64,000 bases of DNA, taken from assembly GCF_004124275.1 (NCBI RefSeq), contig NZ_CP027218.1, positions 3,165,501 to 3,229,500 of the forward strand, given 5' to 3'. The first letter of the stretch is position 1, and every line of letters starts with the position of its first letter. This DNA comes from Pseudomonas sp. DTU12.3. GTDB lineage: Bacteria; Pseudomonadota; Gammaproteobacteria; Pseudomonadales; Pseudomonadaceae. The translations under genes and the position numbers were made by a program. This document shows, one piece after another, positions 1-11,483 of this stretch. Under the pieces are notes generated by a model. That model saw only the letters and a program-made list of their open reading frames with translations, did no database searches and was not told where the DNA came from.

Positions 1-367
1 GATCCTTGCTATCGAGGTAGTAGCCGATTTCGCTAAATACGATCAGGTCGAATTTTTCCTCCGGCCAGTCGTCCGGCAAGCGGTTTTGCCGGACTTCGGC
101 GTGATCGAACAGACTTAATCGAGTGCGCGCCAGAGTCACTGCCGCGCTCGCCGTGTCGCAACACAGCAGACGGTCGCAGCGGCCGGCCAGTTCGGCGCTC
201 AATTCGCCATTGGCGCAGCCCGGTTCGAAAATCGCCCGATAGTGCGCACGCGGCAGGGCGGCGAGGGTGATCGCGCGTTTGCGCTGTTCGTACCAGCGCT
301 GGCGAAACGCCCACGGGTCGTCGTTGCCGGCGAACAGTCCTTCGAAGTAGCGATCTTCGACGCTCAT
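1..367 (-). CDS. NodS-like SAM-dependent methyltransferase (3' end outside window)
   Basis: Only the first 122 codons are in the window. The start ATG overlaps the TGA of the upstream deacetylase gene in an ATGA, so the two are probably translationally coupled. The N-terminus (YFEGLFAGNDDPWAF, then WYEQRKRAI) and the SAM-binding segment FEPGCANGELS around residues 46-56 match the NodS-like class I methyltransferase family. NodS N-methylates a deacetylated glucosamine in Nod factors; the substrate here is unknown. Its position behind a PIG-L deacetylase fits modification of a freed amino group, which is inference. The catalytic part beyond residue 122 cannot be judged. Confidence 0.8.
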   Translation of the reverse strand, partial: MSVEDRYFEGLFAGNDDPWAFRQRWYEQRKRAITLAALPRAHYRAIFEPGCANGELSAELAGRCDRLLCCDTASAAVTLARTRLSLFDHAEVRQNRLPDDWPEEKFDLIVFSEIGYYLDSKD

Positions 368-1122
368 AAAAACACCACTTCGAACGGTTGCAGCAGCCGA
401 TCCAGCACATACGGCGCGAGCACCGGCGCAAGTCCGGCTTCCGCGTCGCCCTCCAACTGGCTGGCGAACGCGTGCACGGCGTGACGCTTGCGCGCGATCT
501 GCTCGGGCGACAGGAGAATCTTGCGTGCCCGCTGCCACGGCACCAAAGCGTCTTCCGGGGTTGCCCAGTGCCAGGTCCACACCGGCAGTTCGTGACAGGT
601 GGCGCCGACACGCCGCGCCGCTTCGGCACTGGCGCGGCCGACGGCTTCATGGTCGCAATGGCCGTCTTCGCTCCAGGTGGTGAAGAGCACATCGGTGGGG
701 CGCAGGTGGCGCTGGATGAAGTCGCGCAACGCTGGTTCTTCGGCGGCGACCTGGGTGTCGGTAAAGCCTGCGCGCAGCCATTTCAAACGATGCATCGGCA
801 GGCCGAGACGGCGCAGGGCTTCGGCGGACTCCTGCGGACGCACCACGCTCAGGCGTGCCACCGGCCAGCGCGCGGAGCCGGGATGGCTGGCACTGCCGTC
901 GGTGACCGAGATCAGTTGCAACGGCCGTCCGGCAGCAGCCAGCAGTTGCAGCAGGCCACCGCAGCCGAGCACTTCGTCGTCCGGGTGCGGCGCGACAATC
1001 ACCGCACGTGAGCCGGGCGGTACCAGGCTGAGGATGTCGATGCTGTCGAGCTCGGCCAGATGTTGCGAGCCTTGCCACTGATGCAGCGACGTTCCCTGGC
1101 CGACGATTGGATTGGTCCTCAT
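364..1122 (-). CDS. PIG-L (LmbE-like) family deacetylase
   Basis: A 252-residue protein with the PIG-L zinc signature: PHPDDEVLGCGG near the N-terminus and HCDHEAVG near the middle. Family members such as PIG-L, MshB and LmbE-like enzymes remove N-acetyl groups from amino sugars. ATG at 1122 is chosen because it overlaps the preceding TGA as ATGA; an in-frame ATG at 1131 is also possible but has worse ribosome-binding spacing. The gene sits between an acyl-CoA dehydrogenase-like gene and a NodS-like methyltransferase, with overlaps on both sides. That suggests deacetylation then methylation of the same sugar, which is inferred. Substrate unknown. Confidence 0.85.
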   Translation of the reverse strand: MRTNPIVGQGTSLHQWQGSQHLAELDSIDILSLVPPGSRAVIVAPHPDDEVLGCGGLLQLLAAAGRPLQLISVTDGSASHPGSARWPVARLSVVRPQESAEALRRLGLPMHRLKWLRAGFTDTQVAAEEPALRDFIQRHLRPTDVLFTTWSEDGHCDHEAVGRASAEAARRVGATCHELPVWTWHWATPEDALVPWQRARKILLSPEQIARKRHAVHAFASQLEGDAEAGLAPVLAPYVLDRLLQPFEVVFL

Positions 1123-2117
1123 AGCTTCCATACCTCATCCGGTTGCGCGGCGATCAGTTGACCGAGGGCGGCGAGATCGCGTTCGGCGTGGCTTTGCCGC
1201 AGAAACACCGGCAGATCGGCGATCAACCGAGCGAAATGCCGGTCTTTGCAAAACGGTCCGGCACCGAGGGCTCGGCCCACTTCGCGCATCACCTGTTCGG
1301 CTGATCGCTCGACCACTGCGCGCGCCCGACGCGCGAGTAATTCGGCGTCGTCTTCGGGATGTGCGTCGATTTGCAGAGCGCTGAAGCGCAGGACGTCCGC
1401 GCCAGCCTGCAACGCCGTGTCGACCGCGCCGAGATGGGCCAGAGCGTGGGCTTCTTCGCGTTGTGCGCAGTGTTGGCGCAGACTCTCGCCAAGCTGCCGC
1501 GCGGCGCCGTACCAGCAGGCGGCGATGCCGATGCCGCCTTGCCAGAAACCCGGGCGTTGCAGGTAGTCGCCGGGGTTGCCGATGGCTTGTGCTTCGGCAC
1601 CTTCGAACAGCACTTCGACGCTGCCGGTCGCGGCCATGCCCACCGCTTGCCAGCCCTGATCGGTGATGGTCACGCCCGGCTGATCGAGGGCGACGGCGAC
1701 CAGTTGTTGCTGATCATCTGCGTCCCATGCAGTCAGCAGGGCATGGCTGAGCACCGCCGCGCCGGAACACCACGCCTTGCGCCCGTGCAACGCGACCATG
1801 TGCCCGGCTGGCGAGACCTTGACCCGGGCCTGCGGCGGTTCCGCCGCCCACATGCCCCAAGTGCTGCCGGGCGTCGGCGATCCGCCCAGTTGTTCGATGA
1901 TCGCCAGTGCGTCGGTGTGGCCCTCGAAGAGTTTGCACAGGCCCAGATCATGCCCGCCGACATCGGCCAAGTGCTGAAAGCGTTCCAAAGTGCGACCGCT
2001 GCCCGGCAATGGCAAGCGGTCATGCCCGGCCTCGACCATCGCCCGCAGGCAACTGCCGAGGGCGGCGGTATTGGCGTAGTCCGGCGGACGACGGGCGAGG
2101 TAGCTGTGCAAGTCCAT
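1119..2117 (-). CDS. acyl-CoA dehydrogenase-like protein
   Basis: A 332-residue protein resembling the acyl-CoA dehydrogenase fold: a middle beta domain (around LHGRKAWCSGAA and QGWQAVGMAATGS) and a C-terminal helical domain. It is shorter than the usual 380 residues, mainly at the N-terminus, so a standard beta-oxidation role is doubtful. ATG at 2117 lies one base after the glgX stop; a longer frame would overlap glgX. It is co-transcribed with glgX, the deacetylase and the methyltransferase by spacing. I could not identify the catalytic glutamate with confidence. It may oxidise a lipid or an amino-sugar-linked acyl group; this is open. Confidence 0.7.
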   Translation of the reverse strand: MDLHSYLARRPPDYANTAALGSCLRAMVEAGHDRLPLPGSGRTLERFQHLADVGGHDLGLCKLFEGHTDALAIIEQLGGSPTPGSTWGMWAAEPPQARVKVSPAGHMVALHGRKAWCSGAAVLSHALLTAWDADDQQQLVAVALDQPGVTITDQGWQAVGMAATGSVEVLFEGAEAQAIGNPGDYLQRPGFWQGGIGIAACWYGAARQLGESLRQHCAQREEAHALAHLGAVDTALQAGADVLRFSALQIDAHPEDDAELLARRARAVVERSAEQVMREVGRALGAGPFCKDRHFARLIADLPVFLRQSHAERDLAALGQLIAAQPDEVWKL

Positions 2118-2118
2118 A

Positions 2119-4278
<2,160 letters not shown>

Positions 4279-4323
4279 GATTGCTCCTGCAAAAATCGGG
4301 ACAGTTCGGTTAACACCTGACCC

Positions 4324-4413
4324 TGTGGGAGCGGGCTTGCTCGCGAAAGCGGAATGCCAGTCGACTTCAATGTTGAATGTCAGATCGCATTCGCGAGCAA
4401 GCCCGCTCCCACA
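4324..4413. repeat. REP doublet (REPIN-like inverted repeat), GGGAGCGGGC type
   Basis: Two GC-rich arms, GTGGGAGCGGGCTTGCTCGC and its near-complement GCGAGCAAGCCCGCTCCCAC, flank about 35 bases of unique sequence. The arrangement is typical of Pseudomonas REPINs and sits between glgX and the DUF2934 gene. This arm sequence differs from the other repeat family in the window. Confidence 0.85.
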
Positions 4414-4499
4414 AGGGGGAATGTTTCTTGAGGACGAACGCGCCCTCAGTGGCGAGCGAACCCGCCACACAGTCGTTCAGTTCAAATATCCGGGAAGCG

Positions 4500-4799
4500 T
4501 CAGATCGCCGAAGGCTTTCGCGGCGCTTTAGGCTTTTTCTCGGCAGGTTTTTCGCCCGGGGGAATTACTTTGGCGGCGGTCGCCGGTTTGGCCTTGGCAG
4601 CCGCTTTGGGCTTGTCAGCGGCGCTCTTGCCCGCAGTTTTGCTGCCAGCGGCTTTCGGCGGCTTCTTCGGTGCCAGCGCTTCAGCTTCGGCCAGTTTGCG
4701 CGCCATCTCCCAGTGGCGCTCTTCGTGGCCTTCAGGTTTCCCTTCGGATTCCCAGATCTGATAGGCGAATTCGCGGATGCGTTTATCGTCGGTGCTCAT
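4500..4799 (-). CDS. DUF2934 family protein
   Basis: A 99-residue protein. The first 40 residues (IREFAYQIWESEGKPEGHEERHWEMA) are the DUF2934 motif, often seen in genes near trehalose and glycogen metabolism. The remaining 60 residues are a low-complexity Lys/Ala/Pro tail. The position between treY and glgX matches PA2161 in P. aeruginosa as I recall it. Its function is unknown; the basic tail could bind nucleic acid or a polyanion, but that is only a guess. Confidence 0.85.
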   Translation of the reverse strand: MSTDDKRIREFAYQIWESEGKPEGHEERHWEMARKLAEAEALAPKKPPKAAGSKTAGKSAADKPKAAAKAKPATAAKVIPPGEKPAEKKPKAPRKPSAI

Positions 4800-4826
4800 C
4801 GCAATGCTCCTGAACTGAACTCGTGC

Positions 4827-7595
4827 TTACGTTAAGTGTTGGATAAAGAGATTGACCGGGACATCCCCCAGCGCGTCGCTGATATTCAGCTCCCTGTTTT
4901 TTGTGACTGCGCTGCTTGAAAAAAGTCCCTTCAGGTTTGTGTCAGAGGCGGCGAACGGTAAAACCACCCGTGTATCGCCCCAGCGCAGCGCATCGACCTG
5001 AGGTACAGCACTGTTTTCCAGCAACGTCGCGCAACGGATCGGCACGATCACGATGGCGTATTTCCCCTCGTGTTCGCGGGCAAACGCGAGCACGTTGTGC
5101 GCCTGGCTGCCCAGCACCTCCAGGGCCTGGTACGTGCCGCGCCGAAACAACCCGGCATGTTCGGCGCGCAGGTTCAGCACCTCGGCGATCAAGGCTTGCT
5201 TGATGCGCCCGTCACGCCAGTTCGTCAGCAATTGCACAGTCGCCAGTGGCTCCTGCAAGGACTGCGCGCGAGCGGCGTAATCCACCGGCCGGCGATTGTC
5301 CGGATCGACCAGGCTGAAATCCCAGAACTCGTTGCTCTGATACAGATCCGGTACGCCCGGCACCGTCATGCGCAGCAAGGTTTGCGCCAAACCGTTGAGG
5401 GCGCCGGCAGCGGCGATGCTGTTGACGGTCTTCGCCAGTGCGCCGCGCAGCAGTTCGCCGTCATCACCGGTGAGCAGTTGCTCGGTAAACGCCTGGGTCG
5501 CATTTTCATAGGCTTCGTTCGGCGCGCTCCAACTGCTTTGCAGCTTCGCCTCGCGCAGGGCTTTCTGTTGCCATTGCCAGATACGCTTGGCGTAGTCGGC
5601 GAAACCCTGTTGATCGTCATCCCGCAAATCCAGCGGCCAACTCCCGAGCAAGGCTTGATAGAGAATCAGCTCATCGCCGGCCGACGGTACTTGATCATCG
5701 ACGCGAACCGGGCGGGCGAGGGCGCGCCACAGTTCAACCTGCTCGGCGTACCAGTGGCTGCGCTCGCTGAGCACGGCCAGACGCGCGCGGGTGTCTTCGC
5801 CACGCTTGTGATCGTGCGTCGCGGTGGCCAGCAGATTGTCGGGAAACTCGCTCAGGCGGCGCTGATTGACCGCATGGAAATCGCTGACCGGCGCGCTGAA
5901 TTGTTCCGTGTTGTAGCCGACATCGTTACGCGACAGCAGCACCGCCGAGCGATACAGCGCGGTGTCTTCGACGGCTTTGGCCGCTGCCGGTGAGGTCAGT
6001 TGCTGAAAGCGCACGCAGGCATGCTTGAGGATCTTGCGTGAGCGTCCACGCGGTTTGCGCCGCCACGGCGTGCCACCGAGCCAGGCCGCCACGCAGTCGA
6101 GCACTGGCCAGTCAGCTTCGCTGAGGGTTTGCCGGGCACCGTCCATGGCCTGCCGGAAAAACACCTCGTCCTCGGCGGAACGACCCATGGCGCTGATGTA
6201 GGTGCGATAAACCGGGAAGTGCACGATCAACGCCTGTAGCACTCGGCGGATCGCGCCGAGGGTCAGGTCGCGGGTCATCAGGTCGTCGCGCGCCACTTGC
6301 AGCAAGGCCTGGGCGACGCTTTCGCAATCGCTGGCGAGCGAACCGTTGAGAATCTGCTGACGCGCCAGTTGCGCTTCTTCGATAAACGCTGCCGGGCGTT
6401 CGGTGCGCCGCTGCCACAGATCACCGAGAACGTATTCACCATCGGGATCGTGTTGCAACAGCGACAGCTGATTCATGAACTCGTAACCGGTGGTGCCGTC
6501 CACCGCCCAATCGCGGTGCAGGGTTTCGCCGGCTCCGAGGATCTTTTCCACGTAGATCGGCAAGTGCCGGCCCGGTGCCAACAGATCGACCCGGCGACGT
6601 AGCTTGCGGCAGTAACCACGCGGGTCGGCGAGGCCGTCGATGTGGTCGATGCGCAAACCGTCGACCAGGCCTTCGGCGATCAGCTGGAAGATCTTGCCGT
6701 GGGTGGCTTCGAACACGGCGGGACGTTCGACACGCAGGCCGCCGAGTTCGTTGATGTCGAAAAAGCGCCGCCAGTTGATGTCATCCGCCGCCGTGCGCCA
6801 ACTGGCGAGGCGATAGCTTTGCCGTTCGAGCAATTGATGCAACTGCTGGAAGCCTTCGATCGTGGTCGAGTCGTAACGCTCAAGGTTGTGCTGAATGGCG
6901 GCAAGGATCTGCGGGTCGCGCGCCAGTTGCCGCAACTCGTCCTTCAGCGGGATCGCCAGCGCATGCGCATCGGTCTGGTAACTCAGCGTGCTGAAGCGAT
7001 CTGCGAGGGGTTTCAGCGCTTCCGTGGATTTCAGCAACTCGCCGTAATCGTTCGGGCAAATCGGGAAGTGATGGTCGTAATGCTCGACATGAAAGCGGCC
7101 TTTGTCTGCATCGAAATGCAGCTTCAGCGTGCCTTCCTGCAACGCCACGCCGTAATCGCTGCCAAGGAATGGCAGCAACAACTGGCCCTCCATCAACGGA
7201 TCCGGCGAGTGCCACTGAATGTCGAAGAATTCACCGTAGGGACTCAGCCGTCCCCACTCCAGCAGGTCCAGCCACCACGGGTTGTCGCTACCACCGACGG
7301 CCATGTGGTTAGAGACGATGTCGAGGATCAGCCCCATGTTGTGTTCGCGCAGGGTACTGACCAATTGCCGCAGTGCCGGCTCGCCACCGAGTTCCGGGTT
7401 GACCTGGGTCGGGTCGACCACGTCGTAGCCGTGCATCGAACCGGACCGCGCCGCAAGCAGCGGCGAGGCGTAGATATGGCTGATACCAAGACTGGCGAAA
7501 TACGGCACCAGTGGCACCGCTTGTTCGAGGGTAAAACCTTGGTGAAATTGCAGGCGCAACGTCGCGCGCAGGGGCTGAATGAGCGTTTGATTCAT
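4827..7595 (-). CDS. treY: malto-oligosyltrehalose synthase TreY
   Basis: A 922-residue GH13 subfamily 26 enzyme. It converts the reducing-end alpha-1,4 bond of a maltodextrin to an alpha,alpha-1,1 bond, the first step of the TreY/TreZ route to trehalose. Seen: the N-terminal LGISHIYASPLLAARSGSMHGYDV, the nucleophile segment DGLRIDHIDGLADP, the acid segment VEKILGAGE and the C-terminal MTVPGVPDLYQ. The length is usual for the family. ATG at 7595 overlaps the malQ stop as ATGA, which shows tight coupling to malQ. The product is the substrate of the neighbouring TreZ. Confidence 0.96.
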   Translation of the reverse strand: MNQTLIQPLRATLRLQFHQGFTLEQAVPLVPYFASLGISHIYASPLLAARSGSMHGYDVVDPTQVNPELGGEPALRQLVSTLREHNMGLILDIVSNHMAVGGSDNPWWLDLLEWGRLSPYGEFFDIQWHSPDPLMEGQLLLPFLGSDYGVALQEGTLKLHFDADKGRFHVEHYDHHFPICPNDYGELLKSTEALKPLADRFSTLSYQTDAHALAIPLKDELRQLARDPQILAAIQHNLERYDSTTIEGFQQLHQLLERQSYRLASWRTAADDINWRRFFDINELGGLRVERPAVFEATHGKIFQLIAEGLVDGLRIDHIDGLADPRGYCRKLRRRVDLLAPGRHLPIYVEKILGAGETLHRDWAVDGTTGYEFMNQLSLLQHDPDGEYVLGDLWQRRTERPAAFIEEAQLARQQILNGSLASDCESVAQALLQVARDDLMTRDLTLGAIRRVLQALIVHFPVYRTYISAMGRSAEDEVFFRQAMDGARQTLSEADWPVLDCVAAWLGGTPWRRKPRGRSRKILKHACVRFQQLTSPAAAKAVEDTALYRSAVLLSRNDVGYNTEQFSAPVSDFHAVNQRRLSEFPDNLLATATHDHKRGEDTRARLAVLSERSHWYAEQVELWRALARPVRVDDQVPSAGDELILYQALLGSWPLDLRDDDQQGFADYAKRIWQWQQKALREAKLQSSWSAPNEAYENATQAFTEQLLTGDDGELLRGALAKTVNSIAAAGALNGLAQTLLRMTVPGVPDLYQSNEFWDFSLVDPDNRRPVDYAARAQSLQEPLATVQLLTNWRDGRIKQALIAEVLNLRAEHAGLFRRGTYQALEVLGSQAHNVLAFAREHEGKYAIVIVPIRCATLLENSAVPQVDALRWGDTRVVLPFAASDTNLKGLFSSSAVTKNRELNISDALGDVPVNLFIQHLT

Positions 7596-9670
7596 TGGTC
7601 ACGCTCGGCAGCCTGGAGGCGTGCGCACGCCAGCAACTCAAGCCGGCGCGCTGCATCGGCACCGTCGAGCAACGCTTCGCTGGTGCCGGGCAGGCGTCGC
7701 GACCAGTTCGGGTGCGTGTCGATGGTGCCGGGCAGGTTCGCCTGTTCGTTGATACCCAGCGCATCTTCCAGCGGCAGCAGCACCAGTGGCGCGCGGGTAT
7801 GGCCGAGGAAACGCACCGCAGCGTCGACCACTTGATCGGCTTCGTGGGATTCCTCGCGAAAGTTTTGCGGGTCCTGGCTCAAGGCACTGCGCAGGCCTTC
7901 GCGCTCACGCTGGCGATGGTGGCGCCATTCGATTTCACCGTTGGCATCGACGAAACCCAGTCGGGCGTTCCAGTCGATGTCGCGGCCATGCCACCAGCCA
8001 TTGAGTGTCGGCAGGTCGTGGGTGCTGGTGGTTGCGAGGGCGTTGTCCGGCCAGTCGAGGATGGGTTTGAAGTGGCAGTTGTCCTGTTCGAACAACAGCA
8101 CGCGCATGCCGAGCATCGAACGGGCGATGAGTTTCTCGCGCAGGCCATCGGGCACGGTGCCGAGGTCTTCACCGAGGACGATCGCTTGATGACGGTGGGA
8201 CTCGAGGGTCAGCAGCCGCAGCAGGTCATCGACCGGGTAATACAGATAGGCGCCGTCGGCGGGCAGCGCGCCGTTGGGAATCACCCACAGGCGTTGCAGG
8301 CCCATCACGTGGTCGATGCGCAGACCGCCCGCGTGGGCGAAATTGGCCCGGAGCATGTCGATGAAAGCGCGGAAACCATTGCGGATCAGACCCTCAGGGG
8401 AAAACGCGGAAATCCCCCAGCCCTGACCGGAACGGTTGAGGATATCCGGCGGAGCACCGACCGTGAGCGAGGCGAGCAACTCGTCCTGAAAACTCCAGGC
8501 CTGACTGCCGGCGCCATCGGCCCCGACCGCCAGATCCGCGATCAGGCCAATGCCCATGCCAGCGCTGCGGGCGGCGGTTTGCGCACGCTCCAGGCAGCGA
8601 TGGATCAGCCATTGGCAAAAGGCAAAGTAGCCGATGCGTTCGGCATATTCTTCGGCGAAGGCTTCCAGCGCGGCGCCGCGCGGGTCATGCCAGTTTTCCG
8701 GCCATTGGCGCCAGTCGAGACTTTCGCCACGGGCGGCGCGCATTTCCTGAATCGCTTCGAAGCGGCAGTGGTTTTCCAGGGCTTCGCCACCGCTATGACG
8801 GAAACTGGCGAAGTCCGGATGCAAGGGGTGATCACCGGCAATAAAACCTTCATACAAGGCGTGCAGAAGTTGCTGTTTGGCCTCGGCAGCGCTGGGCCAG
8901 TCGATCAGTTTCAAATCTTCCAGTTGCGCGAGTGTTTCGGCCAAGCCGCTGGCGTCGATGGCATCGCGCAGGGCTCGCTCGCCAAGAATCGCCCCCGGGG
9001 CGGCGTAAAGTGAGTTGAGGAACAGGCGGCTGGACGGCGAGTAAGGGCTGTAACGGCCGGTGTCGGCGCTGAACATCGCATGCAACGGGCTGATCGCCAA
9101 CGCTTCGGCACCGCGCTCACCGGCAACGCGGACGAGTTCTTCCAGCGTCTGGGTGTCACCGAAACCGCCGTCGCCGGGGCGGCGCAACGAATACAGTTGC
9201 ACGCTCAGGCCCCAGGCGCGCGGGATCGGATTGTCGACCGCATCACCGACGCTGAAGCAGCGTTCCGGGGCCACAGCCAGCGTGAAATATTGATCGGCAA
9301 TGTGCACTTGCTGATATCCGACCGGGATCAGGCCGGGCAAGACCGCTTCGCTGTCGAGTTTGAGGTTCAGCCGCGAACCGTCTTCGAGGTGGATTTCACA
9401 AGGTGTTTGCGGTGCGAAGTAACGCGCCAGATCAAGGCCGACGCCGACATCGCTGGTGAGCAGCGGCGGCAGATGGCGGTCTTGCTGCACGGCTTGCAGT
9501 TCGAGCAGGCTGGCGTCGATTTCCTGCGCCGTGCTGGCTGGGTGGCCGAGTCCGATAAGGACGTTGCGCAGTACCGCCGGGGCGACTTTTTGCGGGCGAC
9601 CATTGGCGTCGATCCAGTCGACGGCAAGGCCGGCTCGGCTGGCGAGAATTTCCAGTTGCGCATCGCTCAT
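7592..9670 (-). CDS. malQ: 4-alpha-glucanotransferase MalQ
   Basis: A 692-residue GH77 amylomaltase that transfers maltosyl and longer units between maltodextrins and so supplies chains of suitable length to TreY. Seen: GLRIDHVMGLQRLW with the nucleophile Asp, LGEDLGTVPDGLRE with the acid/base Glu, and STHDLPTLNGWW. The start at 9670 (MSDAQLEIL) overlaps the treZ stop as ATGA; the open frame extends about 40 codons upstream into treZ, but that extension is not family-like. It lies between treZ and treY in one operon. Confidence 0.95.
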   Translation of the reverse strand: MSDAQLEILASRAGLAVDWIDANGRPQKVAPAVLRNVLIGLGHPASTAQEIDASLLELQAVQQDRHLPPLLTSDVGVGLDLARYFAPQTPCEIHLEDGSRLNLKLDSEAVLPGLIPVGYQQVHIADQYFTLAVAPERCFSVGDAVDNPIPRAWGLSVQLYSLRRPGDGGFGDTQTLEELVRVAGERGAEALAISPLHAMFSADTGRYSPYSPSSRLFLNSLYAAPGAILGERALRDAIDASGLAETLAQLEDLKLIDWPSAAEAKQQLLHALYEGFIAGDHPLHPDFASFRHSGGEALENHCRFEAIQEMRAARGESLDWRQWPENWHDPRGAALEAFAEEYAERIGYFAFCQWLIHRCLERAQTAARSAGMGIGLIADLAVGADGAGSQAWSFQDELLASLTVGAPPDILNRSGQGWGISAFSPEGLIRNGFRAFIDMLRANFAHAGGLRIDHVMGLQRLWVIPNGALPADGAYLYYPVDDLLRLLTLESHRHQAIVLGEDLGTVPDGLREKLIARSMLGMRVLLFEQDNCHFKPILDWPDNALATTSTHDLPTLNGWWHGRDIDWNARLGFVDANGEIEWRHHRQREREGLRSALSQDPQNFREESHEADQVVDAAVRFLGHTRAPLVLLPLEDALGINEQANLPGTIDTHPNWSRRLPGTSEALLDGADAARRLELLACARLQAAERDQ

Positions 9671-11469
9671 AGGCGCTCTCCATCCAGAGGTTGCAAAGGG
9701 GTTGCGGCCGTGAGGCTGACAAGCGCGCAATACGCCGGCAGTTGGCCCGGCTCCGACAGCGCCGCAACGGGCGGCTGTTGAAACAGCCACACGGCGTCGG
9801 TCTGTGGAGGGTTGACCACTGGCGTGTCGCTGAGGTTCAGGTCAATTCGCAGCTCGCTGCCGTCGCCCAGGCGCCAGCGCGCACTGACCGCGCCATAACC
9901 GAGCATATGCGCGCCGAGCGCTTGCGTGCCGGACAGATGCGCAATGATGTATTGATGGCGAAATTGCAGGAGTTTTTGGTACAGCGCGAAGGTTTCCTGC
10001 TGTTTTGCGCTGCCAGTGCCGATCAACCTGGGCTGCGAGGCGTGGAAGGTCTGTTCGGCATTCGGGTCGGGAATCTGCTCGCGCTTGTGCGGATCGGTGA
10101 AGGCGCTGAACGCGGCGAATTCATTGCGTCGCCCCTCGCGCACCAGTTCGGCCAGTTCACCGTGGTGACTGGTGAAAAACAGGAACGGTTGCTCGGCGGC
10201 AAATTCATCGCCCATGAACATCAGCGGAATCATCGGTGACAGCAGCAACAGCACCGTCGCGGCCTGCACTGCGCGTGGGTCGGCCAATTGATGCAGGCGC
10301 TCGCCGAACGCGCGGTTGCCGATCTGATCGTGGTTTTGCAGGAACAGCACGAACGCCGTCGACGGCAGGTGCTCGCTCGGCTCGCCGCGCGGTTCGCCGT
10401 GGCGGGTGATGTGACCCTGGAATACAAATCCCTGGCTCAGGCAGCGCACCAGTTGTTCGGTCGGCTGCGCGGCGTAGTCGGCGTAATAGGCATCGGTTTC
10501 GCCGGTGAGCAAGACGTGCAGGGCGTTATGGCCGTCGTCGTTCCACTGCGCGTCGTAGTCGTATTCGAGCAGGCTCGACTGGTTCAGTTCGTTTTCCACG
10601 GTCAGCCAGACATGCCGGCTCGGGTCGATCTGCGCGCGGATACGCTGGGCCATCTCCGTGAGGAAATCCGGGTCTTCGATGGCATGCACGGCATCCAGAC
10701 GCAGGCCGTCGAAGCGGTATTCGAGCAACCACATCAGGGCGTTTTCGATAAAGAATTCGCGCACTTCGTCGCGGCGAAAATCGATCGCTGCGCCCCACGG
10801 CGTATGTTTGTCCTCGCGAAAAAAGCCTTTGGCGTATCGGTGCAGGTAATTGCCGTCAGGGCCGAAGTGGTTGTAAACCACATCGAGAATGACCGCCAAG
10901 CCGTGGCCGTGAGCGCTGTCGATCAGGTGTTTGAGTTGTTCCGGGGTGCCGTAGGAGGCTTGCGGTGCGTAGGGCAGGACACCGTCGTAACCCCAGTTGC
11001 GCTCGCCGGGGAACTGCGCCAGCGGCATCAGTTCGATGGCGGTGATGCCAAGTCCCGCGAGGCGCGCCAGATGTTGTTCGACTTCGGCAAAACCGCCGAG
11101 CGCACCAACGTGCAACTCGTAGATCACCGCTTCGCTCCACGGCCGACCGTGCCAGGCACTGTGTCGCCATGCGTAGGCCAGCGGATCGACCACCACGCTG
11201 TGGCGGTCGAGGTCGCCGTCCTGCGCTCTGGAGGCCGGGTCGGGCACCTCCAGTTCGCCGTCGATGTTGTAGCGATAACGCGTACCCGCCGGACAGCGGG
11301 TCTTGATCACGAACCAGCCGTCTGCCTGCGGCAGCATCGGCAGCGACTGGCCATTGTCCAGCTCGACACTGACGTAAAACGCATCCGGCGCCCACAGCGC
11401 AAATTGCGTGTGTTCGGCGTCCAGCATGATCGCGCCGTGGGGCCAGTTTTCAGTAGACCGTAACGGCAT
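9667..11469 (-). CDS. treZ: malto-oligosyltrehalose trehalohydrolase TreZ
   Basis: A 600-residue GH13 subfamily 10 enzyme that cleaves the trehalose unit from the TreY product. Seen: the N-terminal CBM48-like region (FALWAPDAFYVSVEL), ELHVGALGGFAEVEQHLARL, the nucleophile segment FDGLRLDAVHAIED, the acid segment WLTVENELN and QNHDQIGNRAFGERLH. The start has GGGAGG 6 bases upstream. It follows glgA by 14 bases and overlaps malQ by 4. With TreY it makes trehalose from alpha-glucan, an osmotic and desiccation protectant in pseudomonads. Confidence 0.96.
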   Translation of the reverse strand: MPLRSTENWPHGAIMLDAEHTQFALWAPDAFYVSVELDNGQSLPMLPQADGWFVIKTRCPAGTRYRYNIDGELEVPDPASRAQDGDLDRHSVVVDPLAYAWRHSAWHGRPWSEAVIYELHVGALGGFAEVEQHLARLAGLGITAIELMPLAQFPGERNWGYDGVLPYAPQASYGTPEQLKHLIDSAHGHGLAVILDVVYNHFGPDGNYLHRYAKGFFREDKHTPWGAAIDFRRDEVREFFIENALMWLLEYRFDGLRLDAVHAIEDPDFLTEMAQRIRAQIDPSRHVWLTVENELNQSSLLEYDYDAQWNDDGHNALHVLLTGETDAYYADYAAQPTEQLVRCLSQGFVFQGHITRHGEPRGEPSEHLPSTAFVLFLQNHDQIGNRAFGERLHQLADPRAVQAATVLLLLSPMIPLMFMGDEFAAEQPFLFFTSHHGELAELVREGRRNEFAAFSAFTDPHKREQIPDPNAEQTFHASQPRLIGTGSAKQQETFALYQKLLQFRHQYIIAHLSGTQALGAHMLGYGAVSARWRLGDGSELRIDLNLSDTPVVNPPQTDAVWLFQQPPVAALSEPGQLPAYCALVSLTAATPLQPLDGERL

Positions 11470-11483
11470 CGTTGACCTCCCTG

